A stretch of 64,000 nucleotides of DNA from Flammula alnicola. Its lineage: Eukaryota; Basidiomycota; Agaricomycetes; Agaricales; Strophariaceae. The position numbers and the translations under genes were made by a program. Shown one piece after another: positions 22,037 through 32,647 of this stretch. Below the pieces are notes generated by a model. That model saw only the letters and a list, made by a program, of their open reading frames with translations. It ran no database searches and was not told where the DNA came from. The stretch is taken from assembly GCA_015499995.1 (NCBI GenBank), contig JADNRV010000116.1, positions 62,001-126,000 of the forward strand. The letters run 5' to 3'. Within the stretch, counting starts at the first letter, position 1. Each line of letters starts with the position of its first letter.

Positions 22037-22712
22037 TAATAAAGAATCCAAAGAAATCGCAAGGATGGTGATTGAAGGAGAAGAGTGTTCAAGCAACACC
22101 TGAGCGCGTAGAAGACGCGAAGAAAAAAATCAAGAGGGCTTAAAATCTGTTTTGTTTTAAGTACATCTTTATATCACTCTATTCAATCCATCTTACCCGA
22201 GGAAACGACGATATTTTCGGAGTATACAGCATTTTTGGGTGCTAACATCATGGAAACCATCAAAAGGGCCCGGCAAGACTGATGGAGCCAGCGCCTCTAG
22301 ACGACCAAAAAGGGAATTCACCGTAAGTATCCCATCAAATCGCAGGGGCGAAAGGTGATATGAGGAAGTTATGAGGAGGGCTCAAGGAAAGTCCATCGGA
22401 GGCGAGCGGATGGAGGTTTGATTCATTGTGACCGTATACATCGTGTGGTAATGAGCGGGCGGATAGCGCCTATGCGTGCGTCGTCATGCTTCGGCAAGCA
22501 TCGATTCGCGGACGAGAACAAAGTGATATGGCAGTGGCCGCCCAAAGGGCGGAATTAGAGGTGTATGCATCTGTACAATATTGGGCACTTGTCACAAATA
22601 GGTGATAAAAGGATCAAGAGATGAGCCAAGAACGCTTCTCACCTCAATCGTTTGCAGCGCGATGAAGTTTAACTAGGGGCGGGTTGATATGTACACTCTG
22701 GCACGGAGCAAT
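22037..22712. other. intergenic region, nothing recognised
   Basis: No gene, repeat or RNA was recognised; it presumably holds the upstream region of the 22036 gene and the 3' flank of the LYR gene. Confidence 0.5.
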
Positions 22713-23340
22713 TTATCTTCGCGACCGTCTGCGCACGTAACGCCCGAGAGCAGCCTTATTCCGTCCCAATATTAGATTACCACTGGCTTCAGCCATTCGT
22801 ACGACCTCATCCAAAGCGCCAAGCGAGTTTTCCTTGAACCTTTCAGAATCCTGTTTCTTTTCCGCGTTTTTAATCTGCTTTAATGTCAGCGGCTTTGGGT
22901 CGGCAGGTTGCCATTCTCTCCGAGACAAAACTTTGGTGATGGCGTGTTGTCGTTCATTCCCAATCATGTAGGCCAGAGTACGGGCGGCTTGGTGGGGTAT
23001 TCCTCGAGATTGCGATGCCGTGTATAAGAATTCAAGGGTATTGTCCACTGAGATCCGAGGGTTAGCAAGACACCTAACGACCGCGACATGGGAAAACTGG
23101 ATACTTACTTCGCGAGTGCCAGGTTTTCAACCACTCTACGCGATCCTTACTGCGCTCCGAAGAGTAGCTATCATGCTGAACCTCTCTGGTGACCTTTGCG
23201 GCTTCATCGAAAACAGGGCGCCAGCGCCGCCTGAGGTTTCTGCTGGCTCGTGGGTGGTGGAGCACCACGGCAGACGACGTGCGCAGGAAGAGTCTGTATA
23301 GACTCCTGAAGCTCGCAGGCAGACGATTCAAGTCATTCAT
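22713..23340 (-). CDS. LYR-motif protein, probably mitochondrial
   Basis: Two exons, 23109-23340 and 22713-23047, join in frame to 188 residues; the intron splits an ATG codon. The N-terminus MNDLNRLPASFRSLYRLFLR carries the LYR signature (S-L-Y-R followed by a phenylalanine) that defines complex-1 LYR proteins. A basic helix follows (ASRNLRRRWRPVFDEAAK). The C-terminal part is helical and strongly basic, ending GRYVRRRSRR. LYR proteins bind acyl carrier protein and act in Fe-S cluster transfer or respiratory-complex and mitoribosome assembly. At 188 residues it is longer than the usual ~100-residue members, so the exact subfamily is not clear. Confidence 0.7.
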
Positions 23341-24010
23341 AGTCAAAAGTCGCGTGAAATGCGTTCGCCGGGCCGCTCAGACAACGAACGTTGCCCAAAG
23401 AGGATGCCCTCGGCTAACGACAAAATTCACGATAAATTAAATTTACCCACGACTCATCCACAACATTCTCCGCACAGAAAATGGTATCTCTCTGATTCTC
23501 TCCCAGTATGTCCATCTTCTAAATCTCACTACTGCTCCGAATTTCTGGTTCTATCTAATCCTGGCAGAAACCTGCACATATACATATACCGCTTTTTTCT
23601 CTCAAGCTTGCCCCCACTATTCGGACTTTGACCCACCGAATTCAGTACCCAAATGTATTCCGGCCGCCCATCCGATTTTCGCTATGGATATCCCGGACAT
23701 TTTGGAAGAACCATACTTTCAAAAATACTTGTTCCCTAGAGCACGCCGAGTGTGGTTTAAGAACGGACTCAAGAGATCATGATCATAAAAGTGGTCGCGA
23801 TTCTTCAAGAAGCTTTTCATACCGCCTAAAGGCCTGCGGAAAGCATCCATCCGAGTCGCCTATCACACGAAGGAATTCAAGATCTTTGTATGTGATGTTT
23901 ATCATTATTCAGTTGATTCTTATACTTATGGTGTGCGTGTCATGATCATTCTAACTTAGGTCTATGGCAACCAGACCCAGCTCTCTCGGATTTCTCATCC
24001 GTGACTCAAC
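23341..24010. other. intergenic region, no confident gene
   Basis: Short plus-strand frames occur. One (around 23683-23778) reads MDIPDILEEPYFQKYLF and then a basic stretch before a stop, but no splice partner was found. Nothing else was recognised. Confidence 0.4.
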
Positions 24011-24792
24011 TCATTCAAGGATTGGCTTCTATGATCACAAGTCAGTTACTCGAGGAATTGCTAATGCCAATACTATGTATCTCACCTTGCCGAGTTGTAC
24101 AAGGTGACCGACCGCCCAAGTCATCTTCTCTCGGCGGACGACACACATCCAACGCTCAGGGCTTGGATTTCCCCTAATCGCGGCCACTTTATCCTGTAGC
24201 TCTTTCGGGAAGGGTGAAGGTTCTCCTTCAGGCATTCCTGTTACGGAAGGCGAAGATAGAGCCTTTGCGTGTGAAGGTATGTCAATACTCTGACGGAAAA
24301 TGACATGAGAGGCCAGTGGCACATACCTTTCTCAACGGAGGGGCCTTGGACGAAGTCTTGGCTTTGGTCTCTGCCATTGTTGACGGTCTTCACGAGGTTA
24401 TCGAGAGGCGTGTCCCTGCCACTCGCATTCGCTGGAGGGTACTTATAGAGAATGGCAAAGCAATGTCGCTTGACAAGCCTCGAGGCCGGGGGCCACGCCA
24501 CTGTGGTGCCGCCTTTATGCTTCACTGACATCACAAACACGCTTTGTCCAGCCGTAGTCCGTTCATGACACGCTTCGAGCGTCTGATATGTCCTTACTGG
24601 CCCAGCATATCTTTCTTTAGACGAAGGTCCAAGCACCTTGCCATCTAACGTGGAAATTTTGGCCCAATGTCCATTTCTGGACTTGGATTGGGAAAGCGAG
24701 TGGTAAGTACCATTTGCAGGCCCGGGCCCGAGGAAACAATGAACTTGCCACTCCTCAGCTTTCCTTGATCCATGCCACTGAATTACGAACAT
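24011..24792 (-). CDS. hypothetical protein
   Basis: Three exons, 24327-24792, 24086-24237 and 24011-24028, join in frame to about 211 residues. The start is the ATG at 24792 (MFVIQWHGSRKAEEW); codons farther upstream lack an in-frame ATG. The N-terminal half shows alternating hydrophobic and polar residues (EEWQVHCFLGPGPANGTYH, SVFVMSVKHKGGTTVAW) suggestive of a small beta-rich domain. The C-terminal half ends with PERWMCVVRREKMTWAVGHL. No family was recognised. Confidence 0.55.
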
Positions 24793-24938
24793 GGTATATA
24801 AGGCAGGCCACGCTGCGGCAGGAAGATCATTACCTGTTTCATTCACTCAACACATCTAAAAACGCCTAACGCCCGATCTCAAATCCACCGCACATATCCA
24901 CCGCACTTTTTCTTATTCCTTCCTCTATCCCTACCATC

Positions 24939-25723
24939 ATGAGCGTCGAAAGCATCGAATTCTACTCTCCTGCCATGGAGGCTCAGCGTTATGACCTGTC
25001 CAAACGTCGTGTAAGTCTATCAATAGCCATCAGTTACTCTTATCCATGTTACTCATACCGCAATTTCCTCAGAAAAACTCCCAGCCTTCCATCCTAAAAA
25101 CTGCCCCGCTTGGTCCTGGCGATCAGCTATTGCAGAACGGAAATTATTTTTTCGAGTCTCCTAATGCTCTCTTCGAACAATCATGGGAGGACCAAAATGC
25201 TATGGCCCTGCTTTCCGCATGCACCTCCCGCTCTGACGCAAGCTCAACCGAAAACGACTCTCACAATCATTCCGATGAGTCCTCCGCTTCCACGCTGACG
25301 GTGTCCACCACCGCCCAGCCACACAAAAAGGAGACCCAATCCATCGACGTATTCGAACGAGATGGGTACACCGCTGTCCGCACCATTATCCAAGCGCGGC
25401 GGCCATCACTCTTCCATTTGAACATACTACCTAGACAGTCAAGCCCAAGTGCCATGCCCACCCGTCCGTCCTCGCCTCTTGGCCTCAACCTCCGCAATCT
25501 TAACTGTGCCTGCTCCACCGATGCGTTCGAGGAAGAGATCGATTTCATCCACAAGGAGCGTGAGAAGGAAATGAAGGGTATAAACACCGCTATTCAAATC
25601 CGGCTTGAACAGAGCTGCAGCGTGGTTGCAGAGGAACGATGGAGGAGGCCCCTTGAAGCTATTGTCTATCGTCGTTCTCTCGACCCCATCCAAAACGTGG
25701 TCGGAACCGTTGAAGTCGACTAA
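24939..25723 (+). CDS. hypothetical protein
   Basis: Two exons, 24939-25010 and 25073-25723, join at a GTAAGT donor and CTCAG acceptor to 240 residues starting MSVESIEFYSPAMEAQRYD. Ser/Thr-rich in the middle (DASSTENDSHNHSDESSAST), with a conserved-looking segment DVFERDGYTAVRTIIQARRP and a charged helical C-terminus (EEEIDFIHKEREKEMKG). No domain was recognised. It is divergent from the gene at 24792, so the two share an upstream region of about 150 bp and could be co-regulated. Confidence 0.6.
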
Positions 25724-25996
25724 CAAAATATTCAATCCTCAGAATTATCATTCTGCCATAATTCCCCAAATCCACTTGTCACCTTCTCTTTCCATCGCAT
25801 TTTTATTGTCTATCTTAGATTCTGGGGAACATCCCTGATAATTACTTTCCATGTAGCAGACTTACTGGCATTCACTCATCCCAGCATACTATTCGCAATA
25901 CATCTATTCATCAAAATCATGCATTAAACGTATAACGAGAGCTAAGAATACAACGGAATGGAAGAAAAGGCGAGGAGAAATAAGTAGATCCAAATA

Positions 25997-28250
25997 CTAA
26001 AGCTTGAAAGCATCGCGAATTTGTTTTAATACATCTTCTTCGCCCCACACCTGGGCTTCCAACTCGCTCCTCATCTGCCCGATCTCAACAACGCGCTCCG
26101 TGCCCAGCTTGGCCCCCTCCTCCATGTCCAGCGCCTCCACCGCGTGACAAGGTCTTTAAACGCAGGGGCAAGCCAATCGTGCACATCGTACTTGGTGCCG
26201 AGGACAATTTTGTCGACGGACGACGCGATTGACGTAAGGTTTCTGATGGCGAGGGCACGGATGTCGGTGAATACCCACTTCGTAGCGAGCATGAGCACCG
26301 AGGCCCATTCTTCGACTGTTTTGAGACTAGGCTCTGCGAAGCTTCTGAAGTGAAAGAGTTAGCTTTTGAGATGATTGCCACGAGGGAAATTATGGCTTAC
26401 ATAGGATAAAAAATAGACAAAAGACGGTCGAAGTCTTCTGTTTTGACTTCGGACAAAATGATGGGCTCGTGGGAGTAGTGCTCCGAGACATTGAGGGAGG
26501 AAAATAAGTCACGGAAGAAAACCGATTGTTCGGTGAAAAAATGTCGGTGTATCTTGTATAACGTTACCCCAACCTAGTAAATGTCAATATGCGTGTCAGA
26601 TGGATTATGCGAGAATAAAACCTCAGTGCTTACTCTGAAAATAATGGTTCCATCTTCGAAATAGAACCTCTCGTGGTGGGGCCAATAAGGCGAGGGCGGA
26701 GAATAGCTCGAGTGAGTTGAAATTGATGGCTCCGGAGGCCGTAAGATATAAGTGGGACTGGGCACCCTGACAGGTGTTTGCGTCTCGTAGATGATGGGCT
26801 CATGCTCTGAGTAAAGAGGAGACGTCGGAACAGGCGAAATGTGGGCATATGGACTCCGAGGGTTGAGTCTCGGTGACTCTGGTACCATGATAGGAGTTGG
26901 CTCTCTGCTGCGTACAGAGTAGATTGAAGGACTGTGTGACCGCGCTCTTGAACTGCGAGTGCGAGAAGACGAGCGCGACCCCTGACCGATATAGACAACC
27001 TGCGGGGGATGATGGTGATGAGAATAGCATTCATGATGGTGGTGCGGATCGTTAGAGCGTGATGGCATTATTACGACAGGAGGAGGTGGAGGGCTCCTCG
27101 ACCTCGACCGGCTATATCGCCTATGACGGTAAGGGCTGGCTTGAGCGATTGGCTGAGGATTCACGATGATAGTACAGTTTGGCGCTTCGCCGGACGAGAA
27201 TTGTTGGACGACAACAGAGCCGGCTGGAGGATTGGCCTTGGTAGCAACCATTTCTCGTTCACGAGAAAACGTGAGGCTACTCAACGATTTCGATGATTTA
27301 TGTGAATGATGAGAGTGCGTGTGTGATGATGTTGTGGATGAAGGAGAAAGTGGTGGAGGGGACGATCGTTCCTGGGAGCGACCTCGAAGAGGTGCCGAAA
27401 TTAGACGCATAAATGCGTCAAAGGGAACCGTCACTTCAGCAACGGAAGCTGCATCTAACGCGTTACTCCAAGATCCACTTTCCGAAGACTGAGATGTTGA
27501 AGGGTTGCTAGAAGATGTTGTTGAAGAGGGTATCTCCAGAGGTGCGGAAAGTTCCGGCAACGACAACTCATGCGGTGGAGGCAACACCATAGTTGGAGGA
27601 CGTGTCGGCGCACTTGTCAGGAGATCCTCTGGAATGGGTCCAGGAGTTAAGGGAATGGAAAGAGGTGGTGGACAGGAGGGTCGCGCAAGCGGTGACGCCG
27701 ACTCTTGAGGCCGCGCTGGGTGCTCTAGATCAACCGAATCTGCACCGGAGCGCCCAGCTGAGCATACCTCGCAGGATTCCGCTGGGAAAAGATGGGAACA
27801 GATATTTTCTTCCTCTACTGAAGGATGGTTTGCGGGGACTTCTGGGAGATGGGTCAAGGATGAATTGGTTGGTTCCTCGCGGGGAGAGCATATCGTGCAG
27901 CCTTCTCCCATTGAGGTGGCGGCATATCCGCGTCGACTCGAAAGGAACTGGTACCGGAGCTTGTGGGAGGGGTGAAGCAGTGGGTTTCAGCTGCTGGGCT
28001 GCCGAAGGTACCAGTGAGCATTCTCGTCGCTGTTTTGCGATGAGCAACGCAGTTGGAGTAGGATTGGAGGAGAGAGAGACGGAGACCTAAGGACATTGGC
28101 GCCAGTCGTATCGTTGGCACCACCGTTATCCTGATCATCTGCGCCTAAGGACAATCCTTGCATCTCTGTCTCCGCTGGTTGGGAATCCGATGTTGATGAG
28201 TTAGTTGAAGTCATGACGTTTGTGTTGGAGGAAGACTGGTCGTTCCTCAA
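25997..28250 (-). CDS. BTB/POZ-domain protein, frameshifted near the C-terminus
   Basis: Core exons 26634 to about 27930, 26401-26573 and 25997-26344. The N-terminal part is Ser/Pro/Arg-rich and disordered. The BTB domain starts at the exon junction: RFYFEDGTIIFR is followed by VGVTLYKIHRHFFTEQSVFF, then LLSIFYP, an intron, and FAEPSLKTVEEWASVLMLAT. After AFKDLVT (about 26145) the frame shifts by one base: the reading frame in use ends at 26071 with an Arg/Trp-rich tail, while the neighbouring frame encodes an expected family C-terminus (LDMEEGAKLGTERVVEIGQM and onward) to a stop at 25997. The 5' exon (around 28000-28250, MTSTNSSTSDSQ) is likely, but its junction is unclear. Paralog of the gene at 11302-14388. 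Confidence 0.7.
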
Positions 28251-28789
28251 ACCCCTCGTATTATAGCAAATAGATTCTGACGTTAAACTAAGGTTTACGC
28301 CACATCTTGGAGATCCGGGCGGAAACTATAAGCCTAGAAGGCGACCATGGGTCCAAGAAATCGACGTTGAATATGCAACTTAAGGCAAGGATTCGCATTG
28401 GCCCTCTCGGATGGCTATTTTTAGCCTCTCAAATCAGCCTTGGACCTCAGACTGGAGCAACTCGAGCAGGGATCGTAACGAAGGGCTATCAGGGAGATAA
28501 GGATCATCATGGCCCATGCAACGTCCATGGATGGAGACGGTGTCGGTTGTTGAGAAGAATCGCATGCCAAGCTGGACCAGCCTCGCCTAGTTCCAGCCAT
28601 TTGGCAGGCAGAAGCCGCTAGTAATCAAGGCCAAATACCGCCTTCTGAAGCGAGTGGCGCCTGGGCGTCATACTTCGACCTGACGCAAATCTAACGAGAT
28701 CTAACGTGGTGTAGAGTACGTACAGTATAGCCCAAGTATAACCACCCACATTAAATTAGAGCTTCTTTGACAAGCGCTGAGGAGCTTCT

Positions 28790-30090
28790 AGGTCACGCGC
28801 CTCCAAACACAACTTTTATTCAATATCGATCTCGACCAACTGGCATCCTCAATGCTCGGTTCACTTTCATCCGTGGCGGGCACTGTCAATTGAATGCTGC
28901 ACCTATTTGAAGGTTTAATGTTATTGTGTCCATGGTGTGGATTGAATATTGACCCGTTACAGATCTTATATAGTTAGATTACTTACTAGGCCCCGGGGCA
29001 TCAATAATTAGAAGGATTCAACAAGAGACGCCGGCTAATCAGACAACAATTTAGCCCTCTGCGCAGCTGGCAGCACTGGAATCTCGAATGTCGGTAAGTA
29101 CCTGAACCACGACCAACTACCTAGAGTTCAATATATACGACGTTGCCACTCCTGCTAGCTCGAAAAGACGTCGGGAAGTTAATCAGTACCAAAAATGAAT
29201 TTTCGATATCTAGAGCTGGCACCTTTAAAATTTGTTTCACTAGCCGCTTCTGGCACAGGCTACGGTCTACCACAGACTTTTTTGTTCCTCAAGAAAAGAT
29301 AAATGCAAACGAGAAATTATGAAAGGAACGGCGCAGTTAGACTGGTGTTCGTTTAAGTAGGGACGGAGGTTTTCCATCATCAGTTACATACTGATTCAAT
29401 TGTTCTTGTGGCTGCCAAACTTGAGGAGGTAAGATGACTATGCATGAGAGATGATCTCAAGTTGGAAGAGAATTAGTCCTGTTCTTACCGCGCCCCCTAA
29501 ACCGTGTCAGAAAGTTGTTATGTAATCTTCGGAGCTTCAATTCTCGTCGCGTCGACTGGACGCGACGACGCCAGTATTTCGCGACTTCTTAGAGGCAAAG
29601 TGTATACTGTTGGCTCAAAATATGCTAGGTAAAAATCTCGTCCTGAGAAGAGGAGTTGTTGTGGTAGCTTACGTTCCGGTGGGTCAGACTGCGAATTTAG
29701 CTTACATAATCTTGGACCATGCTCCGCGCGACGGACCCGCTCATCCGCATGAAGTCCCAAGCTCTCAAAATCGAAAACTATGTTTATTGAAACTTTTTAA
29801 ATATCTCCCTCTCCAAACCTTGTCCGAAAACGGTTTCATGACCAAGAAAAACGCGCCCAACCATATTTTTGAAGTCCGAAGATTACATAACAACTTTCTG
29901 ACACGGTTTGGAGGGCGCGGTAAAAAACAGACTTCATATATCGTGATCCGAAGGGCACATCACATAATATCGCAGTCTGGCTAGGAGAGACTAGAAGAGA
30001 ATTCGGTTGGGACGCGGAGATGCCGGCGCGGCAGGCTGATCGAGTCACCCCGATTTAGCAAAAACCCGACGTGTCGACGTCTGCCATTAA
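28790..30090 (+). repeat. diverged direct repeat, copy A (interrupted)
   Basis: Several blocks match copy B (31960-32390) in the same order: a block around AACTTTTATTCAATATCGAT, a block with CTAGAGTTCAATATA, a block ending TCCTCAAGAAAAG, and a final block GGAGATGCCGGCGCGGCAGG just before the chimeric gene. The blocks are separated in A by about 700 bp of DNA that includes the TIR element. Overall similarity is moderate, implying an old duplication. Confidence 0.6.
29472..29937. mobile_element. TIR element of about 466 bp, MITE-like
   Basis: A near-perfect inverted repeat of about 50-60 bp: the left arm (29485-29541) runs TTACCGCG to TCAGAAAGTTGTTATGTAAT and CTTCGGA, and the right arm (29869-29923) is its reverse complement with a few substitutions and one gap. 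Weaker similarity extends about 14 bp farther out on both sides. The interior of ~330 bp encodes nothing convincing. No clear target-site duplication was identified, so the superfamily is open. Confidence 0.75.
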
Positions 30091-30117
30091 CCACTGCTGT
30101 CTTCTGGCATCTTCGAA

Positions 30118-31529
30118 ATGGATTCTGAATTAATTCAGGAGCTATACATGGCAACCTCGAGACAACTGCAGCGGCTCGTCATGTCCCTCGGCTTCAAAGA
30201 CGCCTATGAGGCTCAGACGGCAATTAACGCATCGAATTCTGACTTGACATACAGGTCGTGTTTTGAGCGGCTGCACCAGTCCGCTCAAACCATTCGAGCA
30301 CAAGAAGCGGAAGTGAAGACGCTGAAGAGGGAGCTGGAACTGCTTCAGAAGAGAAATACAGCTTTAAAAGAAAATCTGAAAATGTAGGGGCTAGTATTAA
30401 CCACATGATTGTCGCAAGCTCAAAGCTGACAACACTTTTTTTTGGTCGTTTGCAGCTTAAACAACTGTGATCGTACTCGCAGCAAGTGGGGCGAGAAGCG
30501 CGACGACAACAAAAAGGCCAGCGGCGGTGGTGGGTTCCAGCAGCAAAGTCGTGGTTCTGGTTACAACAATTACCAGAATCAGCAGCAAATGAACCGCGAG
30601 CCCGTTGCCACTCTCCAAGCTACTGCCAATCTTTGGGATAGGAAGGCCTTGCAAATCGATTCCGATTCGCCTGAAATGGTGGACCGCAAGGTCAAGGGCC
30701 TCCTTAACAAGTTAACCATGAAGAATTTCGATTGTATTTCCGACCAAATCATTTTCTGGGCGAACAAGTCCGAGAAGGAGAAGGATGGTCGAACACTCGT
30801 CCAGGTCATTCATCTTGTTTTCGAGAATGCCATCGCTGAAGTTATATGGTCCGAGATGTATGCACGTCTGTGCCGGAAGATGATGGAGCAAATCAGCCCC
30901 AAGGTTCAGGATGATGGTATCAAGACCAATGAAGGCAAACCTATTGCTGGAGGCCAACTCTTCCGCAAATATCTCCTGAACCGCTGTCAAGAAGACTTTG
31001 ACCGTGTTTGGGTGGCGAAAGAAACTACAGCTGCTACCGTTGCATGGACAGCTTTGGCTGTGAACTCTGACGAGTACTACGCTGCTCAGAAGGCTAAGCG
31101 CCAGGGTCTCGGTCTCATCAAGTTCATTGGTGAACTGTTCAAGCTCCGGATGCTTACGGAGCCGATCATGCACGAGTGCGTGGAGAAGCTTCTTGACAAT
31201 GTCCACAACCCGGAAGAGGAGGAAATCGAGTCGCTGTGTAAGCTTCTTACCACCGTTGGTGGCATCCTCGATATCCCCAGGGCTCGCTCCCACCTTGACG
31301 TCTATTTCTCACAAATGAAAAAGCTCACAAAGAGTCCCAATGTCACCTCGCGTACGCAATGCATGCTCCTCGTGAGTATACAATGCCGTTATAATTGAAA
31401 GTTTAAATCACTAATGCTATGCCATAGGACTTGATCGAACTCCGTGAACGTAAATGGATTACTCGCAACAGCGTCGCTGCTCCCTGGCCGTCGCGGCCCA
31501 GATTGTTACAAGTTACCAATAATACATGA
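30118..31529 (+). CDS. chimeric protein: novel coiled-coil exon fused to truncated eIF4G MIF4G domain
   Basis: Exons 30118-30383, 30456-31371 and 31428-31529 join in frame to 427 residues. Exon 1 encodes about 88 residues ending in a coiled coil (EAEVKTLKRELELLQKRN), not part of any eIF4G I know. Exon 2 begins in a Gly/Gln/Asn-rich linker and then gives a MIF4G domain: WDRKALQIDSDSPEMVDRKV, KGLLNKLTMKNFD, ISPKVQDDGI, RQGLGLIKFIGELFKL and LLTTVGGILD. These match the eIF4A-binding MIF4G domain of eIF4G. Exon 3 continues DLIELRERKWITRNSVAAP, then abruptly diverges and stops after 14 more residues. The eIF4E-binding region and everything beyond MIF4G are missing, so this is a truncated duplicate. 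It could be a translational regulator or a decaying copy. Confidence 0.8.
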
Positions 31530-32647
31530 TATTTACTGCCAGATGTGTATGTATTATGTGAAAGCCTTTCAGTTGAATTTGGAGCTGGTTTGAACAGAAA
31601 AGGATGGTAATTGAGCAGGGAAGAGCGAAACTGCCACCTGCGGAGATGGAACCGTCCCAGGAAGTCCTTATAAACCCTACGGCGATTTCAGCCACGAAAT
31701 AAATTCTTGAACGGCACTTTCAGGCGGTATGTGCAATGGGGATTTCTTGTCTCCGTTTGAATGGTAAGTGTGGGCCTTCAGACGAGCAGTGGATGAAATT
31801 GCGACACCGCTCGCGGAGCTTCGGCCAAAGTTAAAGTAATCCTCGTGGGTGCAATCAGAGTGAGAGATCTGCCATGTTCTCGCCTTTAATCATAGCAGAG
31901 GGCGGTTTGAGGGCGGTGCCCGCCAAGTCGGTGTGCTCCGGAGTGCTTTTTGTACGGTCCCTTCGGTCTGTGCGTCTCGTCCCCCTGCAAGACACGACTT
32001 TTGTCGAATATTGATCTTGGTCAACATCCTAAGGAACGGGGGCAAATCGGGCAGCATTTGGTGAGTATCTGCCACTGAAATTTTGGTACCAGAATCGCAT
32101 CCAATGATAACTCTAGAGTTCAATATACAAGACTCTGCATCTCCCGCTAGGTCAAGAGGACTACATTGTACCATGAAAAAGAATTTTAAAACTCGGCTGG
32201 AACTCTTCTTACACTGGCAGCTTGCTGGCAAATTCCACAATCCTTTAATCCTCAAGAAAAGTATCGCAACAATCGTCCTCGTCTCCTCGCTCTAGGATCT
32301 CCTTCTTGCCATTGATGATTGAAGGATAGCATGGAGATGCCGACACGGCAGGTGATCCCTATTTGGCAAGAATTTCAACGTTACACTTACAGCACTGTGT
32401 CGTGTTCAATTCTCTCTTTCGTGTTCGGACTTTGAGGGACAGCCTCTCTCAGCTGTCTATATACCTGTAAGTCATACGTGGACCTCTTGTCAAAGTCTTG
32501 AACTCTGAATTTCAACAAATTTTTACCCAAGGTCACGGTGGGGCGACCCAGCTTCTTGAGTGCCACCTCTAGAGGCGAATCTTCAACTTGGGCTTAGTTA
32601 TTAGGGATAATAACCAGACCACAGTCTCCCAAAACCCACAAAAAGCC
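31530..32647. other. intergenic region holding repeat copy B
   Basis: No gene was supported. Copy B of the diverged repeat occupies about 31960-32390. The rest includes the likely promoter of the J-domain gene. Confidence 0.55.
31960..32390 (+). repeat. diverged direct repeat, copy B (uninterrupted)
   Basis: Contains in order GACTTTTGTCGAATATTGAT, CTAGAGTTCAATATACAAG, TCCTCAAGAAAAGTATCG and TGGAGATGCCGACACGGCAG, each matching a block of copy A at 28790-30090. Here the blocks are continuous over about 430 bp, which suggests that copy A was later expanded by insertions. Confidence 0.6.

Larger units (their letters stand above)
28251..30117. other. gene-free stretch with repeats and a TIR insertion
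   Basis: No coding region was supported. The stretch contains copy A of a diverged repeat (about 28790-29300, resuming at 30010-30090) and a TIR element (29472-29937), both listed separately. Confidence 0.6.

Noticed and set aside
23628..23945. Plus-strand coding frame, and a nearby frame with VWFKN resembling a homeodomain end
   Set aside because: Too short, no splice partner, and the rest of a homeodomain is absent.
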